Assembly: GCA_023381515.1 (NCBI GenBank)
Contig: JAMCQI010000099.1
Span: 1-64,000 of the forward strand
Length of the DNA: 64,000 nt
Reading direction: 5' to 3'
From: Chloroflexota bacterium
GTDB lineage: Bacteria > Chloroflexota > Anaerolineae > UBA4142
Shown here one piece after another: positions 32,653 through 41,744 of this stretch. The translations under genes were made by a program, and so were the position numbers. The notes under the pieces are model-generated. The model saw only the letters and a program-made list of their open reading frames with translations. It was not told where the DNA came from and did not search any database. Within the stretch, counting starts at the first letter, position 1. Every line of letters starts with the position of its first letter.

Positions 32653-33584
32653 AGAGTCACCGCTATTTCCCGTGCTTTTGAGGACTGACACCGAGAGGGC
32701 GCCGCACAGAGCTCCTCGAGCGCTTCGACCACTGCGCCGCTCTTGTCGAAATGCATCACATAACAGGGCACCCGTGCTGCGACATCATGGAGCAGAGGCA
32801 ATGTCTTGTCCCACCAGTTGACCGTAACGAGCGACTTGATCACAAAGGCCATGAGCCTATGAAGAATGTCCCTCCGATCCTCAATACGCACCAGCCGGTT
32901 CTCCCTCGCCTGCTCTAGAAAGAGAACCGCCCGCAGCGGGGCCGATGCGCCCGAGACGTCCGGTACCTCCCCGTGGCTCCAGGTACCATGGACCCTGAAC
33001 CCCGCTGGCCAACGACGCACAATATTTCGATCATCACACAGGATTTCTGCCCGATCCCTTAGCATCTTGACAGTCGTGGACTTGCCCGCTTCAGAGTGAC
33101 CCACAAAGAGGAGCCCCTGGCGATTCAGCACGACGCCGGCCGAGTGCAGGTAGCAGGCCTGGCGGTCGGCCAGCACCCGTGCCAACAAGATCTGGTCGGT
33201 GGGAAGGAGGGTGAGCGATCCTAGGCCTCCCTTTCGAAATGCCTCACCCACGTTTCCATACATGTGCCCTTCGGTGTGCTTGTCGTCAAATATCGCCACC
33301 CGCCAGATTGCCTTGTCACTCGACTCGGGCAAGATTCCGAGATAGACCCACCTCCCATCTTTTCGGTAAATAGCCCACGGCGGCCTGCGGTAGACCTCTT
33401 TGCCCAGGTCCTCCTCCTTGATGTCTGACAGCTCAAAGTGGTGATGGACCCGGATCACGTCGTCCCCGGGCTCCGCAACTTCGAATAATCGAAACTTGGG
33501 ATCGAACGTAGCGTCCGTAATCGGCAGGTCCGCGTCGACCTGTATGGTGATGCCTGCAATCTGATAGTAGCGGCGATTGTTCAT
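32649..33584 (-). CDS. HPr-kinase/phosphorylase-like protein (P-loop)
   Basis: 311 aa from ATG 33584. It begins YYQIAGITIQVDADLPI, typical of HprK-related proteins in peptide-maturation loci. A Walker A is in LLFVGHSEAGKSTTVKML (about 162-170), preceded by the conserved ACYLHSAGVVL and followed by ILCDDRNIVRR (Walker-B-like acidic pair). The classical HprK CTD is partly kept, but HPr itself is not encoded nearby. A longer TTG start at 33698 would overlap the DUF4012 stop as TTGA and add 38 residues. In lasso-peptide loci HprK homologues phosphorylate a C-terminal Ser; a comparable role is possible here. Confidence 0.8.
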   Translation of the reverse strand: MNNRRYYQIAGITIQVDADLPITDATFDPKFRLFEVAEPGDDVIRVHHHFELSDIKEEDLGKEVYRRPPWAIYRKDGRWVYLGILPESSDKAIWRVAIFDDKHTEGHMYGNVGEAFRKGGLGSLTLLPTDQILLARVLADRQACYLHSAGVVLNRQGLLFVGHSEAGKSTTVKMLRDRAEILCDDRNIVRRWPAGFRVHGTWSHGEVPDVSGASAPLRAVLFLEQARENRLVRIEDRRDILHRLMAFVIKSLVTVNWWDKTLPLLHDVAARVPCYVMHFDKSGAVVEALEELCAAPSRCQSSKAREIAVTL

Positions 33585-33694
33585 CAGTGGGTTTGTCCTT
33601 GCAAGAGGAGTGTTTAGAATTCCCGAAGAGTTGCTAGTCCCCGGACGGGCAAACTGAGAGAACCATCTCGGGGACAAGAGCTCCTTCACATGGC

Positions 33695-35653
33695 TCAATG
33701 GTGGTTCAACCGGAGAAGGAAGTAGGCGACCACGCCGAGGGTGGCGACCATCAAGCCTTCGAATGGAACGGCCTGCGCCAAGGGCGGTCCGCCTTGATTA
33801 AAAGCGATCGAGATCGTCTGATCGCGATCCAGCGTGACGGCATACTTGAGCGTGTCCGCCGTTTTGCGGTCCGGCGCCGGACTGGCCGATCGGACCCGCC
33901 ACTCCGCCGGCCAGGTGACGCGGACGGTCGTTGGTATGACCGGAGCGCCGGGCTGTCTTTCGAGATGCAGGGAATAGACCATCCCTTCGTTCATGACCCC
34001 TGGCTGATGATAAGTAAAGACCACCTCCTGCGTCTCGCCGCGCGGTAGGATGAGATAACCTCCGAATACGGAGCGGCCGGCTTCCGAATCCTCCTGGGCC
34101 GCCTCGGATACTCCGGTCGACAAGGTCAATTGGCTCGCGGGAGGAGCGACAACACGGAGATAGTCCCAGTAGCATCCCTGCTGCATCTCGGCATAAGTCG
34201 TCGCGGAAAGTGGCTCGTGCACACAGAACGTGCCGGTGTCCGGGCTGGTGTTCGTGTACGTGATCGTCGTCGTCGAGCGCGCCGCGCCCGAGGATTCGAT
34301 GTGTACCGAATATTCGATCGCGCGGTTGACGCGGCTGTCCACTTTGTTGAAACCGACGTTCGAGTCGACGAGCATCAGCGTATCGCCCGAGCCTTGAGCC
34401 AGGGCGCTTTCAGAGGGAAAGAGGACCTCGCGATGCTTCCCATCCGCTTCCAAAAAAAACCACAGGTCTTTTCTCGCCGCTGCGGCGCTGAAACCGCGCA
34501 GCAGCTCCCCTTGATCGAGTTCACCCGACAGGACGCGATTCAGCGCCGTCTGGAACAGGTCCCCGAGGAAATCTTTGCGATTCGACCACCAGTCGGTCGG
34601 CTGCCCTTGAGCAATCTCGGGACTGGACCAATTCTCCTCGATCTTGGAGACCACGTTCTCGGCATTCACCGCAGTATTCTCGCCCTGAAGGTCGAGCGTC
34701 CCGAGCGCCTGCAAGAGTGTCGGGACGGCCTGGAGGTTCACGGCGATCACCCCGTCCGCCACCGTGCCTCGATCGATCGCGTACGACCGAATCAGCTGCC
34801 GCGCCGAGGTCGGCACGTCGGGCGACCAATTCGCATCCCGAAACATCCACTGCGAGGCGTACGTGTATCGGGAGAGAGGCTTGGGCGCCTCCGGGTGGAT
34901 CTTGGTCAGATCGTCGACGGCATAGCTGTCCTGAAACCCCGTGGTGGCGATCACTCCGCGATCGACCTGCAGCAGCGCGACGGCACTGACGAAACCGCCC
35001 GTCGCCCGCAGCTCGTCGCTGTTCTGCTCGATCAAAAGGTACGTCCGCGGCCGGTCGGCGCCGAGGAGCGCCGGCGCATCCGCGAGCACCTCGACGCCCG
35101 CCTGCCACAGGGGCAGCCAACGGTCGAACTGGTTCAGTAGCTCGCGCGGCGTAGGAGAGAGGTCCGTCGGGTCGATGGCCTGGCGGGCCACAGAGGCGAC
35201 CTTGAGGCTCTGCTGCGCTCGCTCGACCACGGCGGCCTGCGACTGGACGGCATTGAGAAGGGCTACTCCTGCAGGCACCTTTTCCGCGCGGCCCGCTTTC
35301 ATTCCATCCGTAAGAGCGCGGCCGAGCGCAAGCGTGTCACGTGCGGCAAGGACCGTCTTGTCGCCGAAAGCCAAGAGCGCCGGCGCATTTGCCAGATCTC
35401 CTCCATAGCGCGGCAGCCACCCGAGCGACGGCAGCACGTCGAGGAGGGGACCCACGGACGCTCGCAGGTCCTGGAGGTCCCGCGCCGTCTGCGTGAACTG
35501 GACCTCCGTTTGCGCGGACGGCGCGGCGAGTGTTTCCTCAGGATTCTTCAAGCCCTGCAAGCCGCGGACGTCCGCTTGCAGACGGCTCACGGCGCCGCGC
35601 ACGCGCACTCCCCAGATGAGAAGGAGCAAGGCGGCGATCACCAGAACCGGCAT
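33695..35653 (-). CDS. DUF4012 domain protein (first)
   Basis: 652 aa. An N-terminal membrane segment (VLVIAALLLLIWGV) and a C-terminal one (VPFEGLMVATLGVVAYFLLRLNHH) flank a large extracytoplasmic region. DUF4012 landmarks: LGWLPRYGGDLANAPALLA, RTYLLIEQNSDELRATGGFV, DANWSPDVPTSARQLI and DTLMLVDSNVGFNKVD. Function is unknown; it is frequent in Chloroflexota and Actinomycetota polysaccharide loci. The region is paralogous to 39629-41734. Basic residues (NLKRSARGLW) upstream of ATG 35653 lie in frame but lack a standard start codon, so the cytoplasmic tail may begin at a non-canonical codon. Confidence 0.88.
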   Translation of the reverse strand: MPVLVIAALLLLIWGVRVRGAVSRLQADVRGLQGLKNPEETLAAPSAQTEVQFTQTARDLQDLRASVGPLLDVLPSLGWLPRYGGDLANAPALLAFGDKTVLAARDTLALGRALTDGMKAGRAEKVPAGVALLNAVQSQAAVVERAQQSLKVASVARQAIDPTDLSPTPRELLNQFDRWLPLWQAGVEVLADAPALLGADRPRTYLLIEQNSDELRATGGFVSAVALLQVDRGVIATTGFQDSYAVDDLTKIHPEAPKPLSRYTYASQWMFRDANWSPDVPTSARQLIRSYAIDRGTVADGVIAVNLQAVPTLLQALGTLDLQGENTAVNAENVVSKIEENWSSPEIAQGQPTDWWSNRKDFLGDLFQTALNRVLSGELDQGELLRGFSAAAARKDLWFFLEADGKHREVLFPSESALAQGSGDTLMLVDSNVGFNKVDSRVNRAIEYSVHIESSGAARSTTTITYTNTSPDTGTFCVHEPLSATTYAEMQQGCYWDYLRVVAPPASQLTLSTGVSEAAQEDSEAGRSVFGGYLILPRGETQEVVFTYHQPGVMNEGMVYSLHLERQPGAPVIPTTVRVTWPAEWRVRSASPAPDRKTADTLKYAVTLDRDQTISIAFNQGGPPLAQAVPFEGLMVATLGVVAYFLLRLNHH

Positions 35654-35730
35654 CCAGAGCCCGCGCGCGGAGCGCTTGAGATTCGGTTGGGTGACTCTAG
35701 CCAGGTTCCCTATAGATTTTCACGCCTGAT

Positions 35731-37728
35731 TTACTGCCCCGGGAGGTTTGGGGACAGCATGGATGGCACCGGCAGTCCGGACCAGTCCGGGTTATCGTCC
35801 GGTTTGCCCGCGCCTGTCGTGGCGGTCGGCAGCGAGGTCAGACGGACCTGCTCCGAGCCGTCGCCGTTCATGGCATAGATCCGCATGTCACCCCCATCGC
35901 GATTGGAGACAAAGACGATGCGGTCATCGCAGCTCGGGCACCAGTTCGGGCGCCGGTTCTCGCCGACACTCGTGATCGGATGCACGTCAGAGCCGTCGAT
36001 GTTCATGACGTACACCTGATACCGCCCGCTGCGATTGGATTCAAAGGCAATCCGTTTGCCGTCATTGGAGATCGAGGGGTGCCCGTCGCTCGCCGGGTCG
36101 TTGGTGAGGCGGGTCAGGTTCGAGCCGTCGGCGTTCATGATATAGATTTCGTCATTGCCGTCCCGGTTCGATTGAAAGACGATCCGCTTGCTGTCGGGTG
36201 ACCAGGAGGGGTTGGAATCGCCGCCGGTCGAAGGATTGGTCAGCCACGTTTCTCCGCTGCCATCCGCATTCACGACATAGATACGATCATTTCCCTCCCG
36301 GTTCGAGACAAAGGCAATCCGCTGGCTATCGGGCGACCAGGCCGCCTGGCGGTCGTCTTTGGGGCTGTTAGTCAACCGCGTGGTCCCGGATCCGTCCACG
36401 CCCATCACGTAAAGCTGGAAATGCCCATCCCGGTTCGACTCAAACACGATGGTGGTTCCATCCGGGGAGGGGCTGGGGTGCATATCGCGCCAGTTGTTGA
36501 AGGTCAGGCGGGTGAGCTGGGAACCGTCATACCGCATGATATAGATCTCTTCGTTGCTATTGTCGCGCCGCGAGTCAAAGGCGATGCCGGGCACGCAGCA
36601 GGCGCCGCGCGGGCGCAGCGACGCGGGGAGACCCGACCAGGCCGGCAACGTATCGATTGCGCTCGAATCCGGCAGAGTCGTCAGGCGCACAGGGTTGAGG
36701 CCGTCCGGGTCCACCGCCCAGATCCTAAAGACTCCGTCGCGGTTGGACGCGAACAGGATACGATTGGTACAGGCGGGCCGCCAGATGGGGAACCGGTCAT
36801 CCCCGTTGCTGTTCGTGAGACGCCGGACCCCGCTGCCGTCCGCATTCATGATATACAGCTGGTAGCGCCCGTCGCGATTCGACTCAAAGACGATTTGGCT
36901 GCCGTCTGGAGACCAGGCCGGGTGGCCGTCGCTCGCGGCATCGTTCGTCAGACGGGTCAGACCCGTTCCATCCGGAGCGATCGTATAGATTTCGTTATTG
37001 CCGTCGCGGTTCGAAGTAAATGCGATGCGGCTTTCGTCGGGAGACCAGTTGGGATCCCAGTTCGAGGCGGATGGGTTTCCCGGAACGCTCGGGGTGACCC
37101 GTGTGATCGCCGAGCCGTTCACGTTCACGCGATAAATGTTCAGCACACACGCAGGTCGCCCGGGCTGGCCGCAGGTCGTGGGATCTGGGTCGTCCGCGGT
37201 GGAGACAAAGGCAATCGATCCCCCGCCGGGCGACCAGGCCGGTTGGCTGTCCTGGGCAGTGCCGTACGTCAGGCGCCTGACGTCAGAGCCGTCGACATTC
37301 ATCACATACAGGTCAAACTTGCAGTTCGGTTTGCCCGAGGTGCCGCACGTGCTCCAGTCCGGGTCATCGCGATCGGAGGAAAAGGCGATCCGCAGCCCGT
37401 CTGGGGACGGACCCGGGTGCTGGTCGACCGCCGGGTTATTCGTCAGGCGCAGGAGGTTGCTGCCGTCTGCCCTCATCATGTAGATTTCGGCATTGCCATC
37501 GCGGTAGGATGTAAAAGCGATTCCCGGCAGACAGCACGCTCCCAGACCGGTGACCGGTATTGGAATAGGAGGAGTAAAGTAAGGAGTCGGGACGTAGGGT
37601 ACTGACCCCCCTCCCGATGGCGCTGGGGCGCTCCACGCCCCATCGTAGCTGGCGAGAATCATCAACAGGACAAACCCTGCGATCAAAAGAACCAGATCTC
37701 GAGCAGTGTTGCGGTGTTGCTGTTGCAT
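35731..37728 (-). CDS. Secreted/anchored double PD40 (TolB-like) beta-propeller protein
   Basis: 665 aa. One N-terminal hydrophobic segment (LVLLIAGFVLLMILASY) serves as signal or anchor. Then twelve PD40 units of the form IAF-x-S-x-RDG-x-x-x-IY-x-MN-x-DGS-x-x-x-RLTN. The units fall into two sets of six, each introduced by GACC(L/V)PGIAF and closed by a WSGLP segment, indicating two six-bladed propellers made by internal duplication. The paired Cys at each start may form disulfides or metal sites. Ligand unknown; probably binds surface polymer or envelope proteins. It lies between the DUF4012 and DNRLRE-PD40 genes. Confidence 0.85.
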   Translation of the reverse strand: MQQQHRNTARDLVLLIAGFVLLMILASYDGAWSAPAPSGGGSVPYVPTPYFTPPIPIPVTGLGACCLPGIAFTSYRDGNAEIYMMRADGSNLLRLTNNPAVDQHPGPSPDGLRIAFSSDRDDPDWSTCGTSGKPNCKFDLYVMNVDGSDVRRLTYGTAQDSQPAWSPGGGSIAFVSTADDPDPTTCGQPGRPACVLNIYRVNVNGSAITRVTPSVPGNPSASNWDPNWSPDESRIAFTSNRDGNNEIYTIAPDGTGLTRLTNDAASDGHPAWSPDGSQIVFESNRDGRYQLYIMNADGSGVRRLTNSNGDDRFPIWRPACTNRILFASNRDGVFRIWAVDPDGLNPVRLTTLPDSSAIDTLPAWSGLPASLRPRGACCVPGIAFDSRRDNSNEEIYIMRYDGSQLTRLTFNNWRDMHPSPSPDGTTIVFESNRDGHFQLYVMGVDGSGTTRLTNSPKDDRQAAWSPDSQRIAFVSNREGNDRIYVVNADGSGETWLTNPSTGGDSNPSWSPDSKRIVFQSNRDGNDEIYIMNADGSNLTRLTNDPASDGHPSISNDGKRIAFESNRSGRYQVYVMNIDGSDVHPITSVGENRRPNWCPSCDDRIVFVSNRDGGDMRIYAMNGDGSEQVRLTSLPTATTGAGKPDDNPDWSGLPVPSMLSPNLPGQ

Positions 37729-37778
37729 CGTTTCCCCCTTTGCGTTGGGACCCGCGTCCGTGTGGTTGGAGCAATCGC

Positions 37779-39632
37779 CTAGCGCTTGATCCAGACGGGG
37801 TCGGTGTCATTAAAGGAACTGGGGCTGAGGGCATGCGCCCCGCTGCCGTCGGCATTGATGATCCAGATCTGCCAGATGCTCCTGCTATTCAGAATAGCAC
37901 TGTAAACAATGTATTTCCCATCCGGAGACCAGGAGGGATGGCGGTTAAAAGCCCACTCGCCCGCCGCCATGTCCGAGGGGGACCAGGTCAGTCGCTTGCG
38001 GGTTTGGGTCTTGACGTCATAGACCCAGATCTCGCTGTTTACCGAAGCATTGGAGACGAAGGCAATTTTGGATCCATCGGGCGACCAGGCAGGGTCGTAG
38101 ACTCCCTGGCCTGTCATCGCGCGTTCCTCCTGGATCATGGGGCTAAAGATCCCTTTCGCCACGTCGTAAACGACGATCTCCCACTTGTTGCGGTCATCCT
38201 TCGCCAGGTCCAGATGATATTGCCAGTCCGGTGAGTAGAGGTCGTGGACCTCGGCCACCCGGTAGTAATCGGTCCCGGTCAGCTTGCCCACCACCGTCCC
38301 ACTGGGCTCCATCATCCACACCTCCGCCCGCCCTCCGTCGCGATCCGTCGTATAGGCAATTCGTCCGACCAGTCCGGAGTCCGGGGGGATCGGCGTTTTG
38401 GGAAACACGAGCAGCGAAATTTCGGTGGGCCGCGGCAGCGGCGTGGGCGCGGGAGTGAGTTGGGTCACCGCGATAAATCCAGGAGTCGCCGTCGCGGTAA
38501 CCAAGTTCGGCGGTGTGGGAGTGAAGGTTCCCGTCGTCGCCGCCACGGCGGTCGCATACGCGGACCGAGCGACGAGGGTCGCCGGGTTTTTTGCGGTGGG
38601 GACGCTCGTGACGACCACGACTCCGGACGCGCCGGGCGTCGCCGTCACGACGGACCGCGGAAAGGGCGTGGACGTCCCATGCAGGCGCGCCTGCTCGGTT
38701 TGCTGCACGACCCGCGTCGCCGCCGCGAACAGATTCGCCGGAGTTGGCGCCGCCGTGATGACGACAAAGGACGCCGGAACGACGACGACGTAGAGCGCCG
38801 GTTCGCCGATCCCTGGGCCCGCCTCCCAAGTGAAAAGATTATCCGTCGACTCAGCGGGGCCCTCGAGCCGGAAGGTCACGATCCCCTGGTCCAATTGGCT
38901 TTCGAGCACCTTGATCTGGCTCGCATTCAGAACAAAGCGATTGATCTTACCCGCTGCCAGATTTCCCACCGAGATGGGCGGCGTCAGGGAAGCCAGCGCG
39001 GTCGCTCGACTGACCGTGTCAAACGTCGCCTGGCCCCAACCAGAGTCAGAGCCGGAGGGGATGAGGTCGATTTTCCACTGTCCGGCGCTGCCGAGGTTCT
39101 GGGCGTTGCGACCCGTTACCTCCAGCGCAGCATACAATATCTTGGAGCCGGGCGCTAGCCTCCTCAGATCAAACTGCACCACGCTGGCGAGTGTCTGGCC
39201 CTGAAACGACCCACTGTGCAAGTTGCGATCGCGCCAGTGCCCTCCCAGTTCCTTGCTGCCCAGCCAGCCCGTTCGTTCCGGATTCGGCGAAAAGACCACG
39301 AGGGTGGCATTCGCAGGAGGGGTGGGAATGACCAAGGGTTCCGTCGCCGCCGCGGTAGCTGTGACGGCGGGCGTCCTCGAGGGCGACCGCGTTGGTATCG
39401 GGGAACGCAGGCTCGAAACATTCTGCGGGGCCCGCGTCGCGGAAGGGACGGCTGCGGCAATGGGCGTGCTCGTCGGGAGAGTGGGGGACGAATAGGCAAC
39501 CACAAAGACGATCGCGAGGACGCCGACGACCGCCCAGAGCACCTGCTCCAGCAGCGTCATCTCCGCCACTCGGTCCCTGAACCGCTTCCAAACGCTCACA
39601 GAAGGTCGGCGCTCAGGAGACGGGCTGCTCAC
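37779..39632 (-). CDS. Membrane-anchored DNRLRE-like and PD40 protein (second copy)
   Basis: 617 aa. Short basic cytoplasmic tail, one membrane segment (LLEQVLWAVVGVLAIVFVVAYSS), a Thr/Pro linker, a DNRLRE-type beta-sandwich (GWLGSKELGGHWRDRNLHSGSFQGQTL, VVQFDLRRLAPGSKILYAALEVTGRN), a linker with repeated TTGTFTPTPPNLVTAT motifs, then PD40-like repeats (SGLVGRIAYTTDRDGGRAEVWMMEP, AWSPDGSKIAFVSNASVNSEIWVYD, PSWSPDGKYIVYSAI). Start overlaps the upstream DUF4012 stop as ATGA. Clear paralogue of 43411-45225. Extracytoplasmic; function unknown. Confidence 0.82.
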   Translation of the reverse strand: MSSPSPERRPSVSVWKRFRDRVAEMTLLEQVLWAVVGVLAIVFVVAYSSPTLPTSTPIAAAVPSATRAPQNVSSLRSPIPTRSPSRTPAVTATAAATEPLVIPTPPANATLVVFSPNPERTGWLGSKELGGHWRDRNLHSGSFQGQTLASVVQFDLRRLAPGSKILYAALEVTGRNAQNLGSAGQWKIDLIPSGSDSGWGQATFDTVSRATALASLTPPISVGNLAAGKINRFVLNASQIKVLESQLDQGIVTFRLEGPAESTDNLFTWEAGPGIGEPALYVVVVPASFVVITAAPTPANLFAAATRVVQQTEQARLHGTSTPFPRSVVTATPGASGVVVVTSVPTAKNPATLVARSAYATAVAATTGTFTPTPPNLVTATATPGFIAVTQLTPAPTPLPRPTEISLLVFPKTPIPPDSGLVGRIAYTTDRDGGRAEVWMMEPSGTVVGKLTGTDYYRVAEVHDLYSPDWQYHLDLAKDDRNKWEIVVYDVAKGIFSPMIQEERAMTGQGVYDPAWSPDGSKIAFVSNASVNSEIWVYDVKTQTRKRLTWSPSDMAAGEWAFNRHPSWSPDGKYIVYSAILNSRSIWQIWIINADGSGAHALSPSSFNDTDPVWIKR

Positions 39633-41710
39633 GCTGCTCCTTCCTCACTTCCCGGTGGTTTTCCGAACGAACAGCTATCGTTCAAGGCAGGGCCATCTCG
39701 CCGTCTCCTCCTTTGCCAACCATATACAAATGGCATGAGCGCGAGGACCGCAATGGCTCCAATTGGTACGTGCGCGTCGGCGGGCCAGGAAGGCTGTGCG
39801 AATGTCAGAGAAATCTCTCGGTCGCGGTCAAGGGTGATGGAGTACTCCAGCGCCGAGTCGGAGATGCTCACGGGGGCCGGGCTGGACGTTTGCACCTTCC
39901 AACCCGCCGGTAGAGACACGCGAACCGTTACCGAGATTGTCGGCGCACCGGGTTGTCGCTCGAGATGCAAGGTGTATGATTTTCCCGCACCGGCTACACT
40001 TGGGACATCATACACGAAGCGGACTTGGTGGGCCTCCGCGCGCGGGAGGACAAGATAGCCTCCAAAAACAACTCTCTGCAGTTCCGAGCTCGTCGTCGCG
40101 TTGGCGACACCCGTGGCCGAACGCAGAATGGCCTCCGAGGGCGCCAGGACTCGGAGATAGTCCCAGTAGCACCCCTGTTGCGATTCGGCATAGCTGGAAA
40201 AGTACAGGGGCTGGTGAACACAGAAGCCATCGCTGGCCGCGCTGCGATTCGTGTAGGTGATGGTGGTCGTCGCCCGGATATCTCCTGTCGGTTGGATATC
40301 CACCGCATAATCGATCTGTCGGCCGACGCTCACGTCGACTTTGTTGAACCCCACATTCGAGTCGACGAGCATCAAGGCATCGCCGGTTCCTTCATACAGG
40401 GAGGCCTCCGGCGGGAAAACCTCCCGCGGCACACGACTGTCGCCCTCGATATAAACCAGCATGTCCTTGGTCAACACGGCATTGGCGAGAGCGGGCGCCA
40501 GTTTGGCGGGATCGCAGCTTCCAGAGAGGATGCGGTCCATCGCACTCTTGAGCACTTCGCCGGCGTAATCCTTGCGGTGCGACCACCAATACTCATCGAT
40601 CTGTCCTCCGACCGGAGGCATCGTGGCGTTAGCCTGTATTCTCTTCATGACACTCGCCGCATCGACGGGAGTCTGGTCGCCGGGTAATGTCAGCGGGCCA
40701 ACGGCCTCTACAAGTCCCGGGAGAGCTCTCAAGTCGACCGCGATCAGGCCGTCGGCGGTAATCCCCCGGTCTAGGGCGTAGAGCTGAATCAGTTGGCGCG
40801 CCGAAGTCGGCACGTCGGGTGACCAATTCGCATCCCGGAACAGCCACTGCCAAGCGTACATGTATTTGTACAGCGGATCCGGTGCACTCGGATGTCGCTT
40901 GGTCTCGTCATAGATGGCAAAGCTATCTTCATAGTTCCCAACCGTGATCTGCCCACGGTCGACGCGGACAAGGGCCACACCGCTGACGAATCCGCCCGTA
41001 GCACGCAGCTCATCGCTGTTTTCGGCGATGAGGAGAAAGGTCCGGGGCCGGTCGGTTCCAAGAAGCGCGGGGCCGCTTGCGAGAAGGTCAACGCTCGACT
41101 TCCACGTCGGATACCAACGATCCAGCTGCTCCACAAGCGTACGCAGTGACGGAGAGAGGCTCGCCGCGTCGATTCTTTGCCGGGTCTGAGCTAGGTCCGC
41201 CAGCCGGTTTTGCACACGCTCTGCCAAGGGTGCAGCCGCCTGAAGGGATCCCAGCAAACCTGCCGTGGAAAAGGCATTGTTCGACCCGCTCACGGCCATA
41301 CCGGCTGTGATGGAACTACCGATCGTCGTCGTGTCTTGGGCCGCGGCGACCGTCTCGTCCGCCAACTCCAGCAGGGTGGGCGCGTTTCTTAGGTCGCCGC
41401 CGTAGCGGGGCAACCACCCGAGCAACGGAAGCGCATTCGCAAATGGCCCGACGGCGGCCCGGAAGTCAGCATAGTCGCGAAACGTGGTTGCGAAGGCGCT
41501 TTCCCACCCTCCGGGCTGAGATGTCACAAGACCCTTGGCGCCGAGCGTTTGGAGAGCCCGAGCGTCGTCTTGCAATCGATAGGCGGCCACAGCCACCCGG
41601 ACTGTGACTAGCGCGACGCCGAGGAGGAGGAGCAAAGCATTGACTCCAACCGCGAGAAGGACGCGCCGCTTGCGCAGCCTCGCCTCAGCGTTGTTTTTGG
41701 ATTCAGCCAT
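39629..41710 (-). CDS. DUF4012 domain protein (second)
   Basis: 693 aa from ATG 41710 (GTG 41734 is an alternative). The same architecture as 33695-35653: basic N-terminus ARLRKRR, membrane segment (VLLAVGVNALLLLLGVALV), DUF4012 body with GWLPRYGGDLRNAPTLLEL, RTFLLIAENSDELRATGGFV, DANWSPDVPTSARQLI and DALMLVDSNVGFNKVDV, and a C-terminal hydrophobic segment (VPIGAIAVLALMPFVY) followed by an Arg-rich tail. It is coupled to the DNRLRE-PD40 gene by ATGA. The paralogous pair suggests a duplicated two-gene module. Confidence 0.88.
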   Translation of the reverse strand: MAESKNNAEARLRKRRVLLAVGVNALLLLLGVALVTVRVAVAAYRLQDDARALQTLGAKGLVTSQPGGWESAFATTFRDYADFRAAVGPFANALPLLGWLPRYGGDLRNAPTLLELADETVAAAQDTTTIGSSITAGMAVSGSNNAFSTAGLLGSLQAAAPLAERVQNRLADLAQTRQRIDAASLSPSLRTLVEQLDRWYPTWKSSVDLLASGPALLGTDRPRTFLLIAENSDELRATGGFVSGVALVRVDRGQITVGNYEDSFAIYDETKRHPSAPDPLYKYMYAWQWLFRDANWSPDVPTSARQLIQLYALDRGITADGLIAVDLRALPGLVEAVGPLTLPGDQTPVDAASVMKRIQANATMPPVGGQIDEYWWSHRKDYAGEVLKSAMDRILSGSCDPAKLAPALANAVLTKDMLVYIEGDSRVPREVFPPEASLYEGTGDALMLVDSNVGFNKVDVSVGRQIDYAVDIQPTGDIRATTTITYTNRSAASDGFCVHQPLYFSSYAESQQGCYWDYLRVLAPSEAILRSATGVANATTSSELQRVVFGGYLVLPRAEAHQVRFVYDVPSVAGAGKSYTLHLERQPGAPTISVTVRVSLPAGWKVQTSSPAPVSISDSALEYSITLDRDREISLTFAQPSWPADAHVPIGAIAVLALMPFVYGWQRRRRRDGPALNDSCSFGKPPGSEEGAA

Positions 41711-41744
41711 GCCTTGTCGCACTTTGGGAATCACATTTCATCTA

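Noticed and set aside
28880..33584. Reading the cluster as PQQ or mycofactocin biosynthesis
   Set aside because: PqqA, PqqB, PqqC or MftA-type genes are absent and the small peptide lacks the PqqA Glu-x3-Tyr or MftA C-terminal Val-Tyr; only PqqD and radical SAM parts are shared.
28880..33584. Reading the cluster as a lasso peptide locus because of the HprK-like and PqqD-like genes
   Set aside because: No asparagine-synthetase-like cyclase or transglutaminase-like B2 protein is present, and two radical SAM/SPASM enzymes argue for another RiPP class.
36421..37605. 394-codon plus-strand frame opposite the PD40 protein
   Set aside because: Antisense of periodic PD40 repeats; the apparent repeated pattern comes from the repeats on the coding strand.
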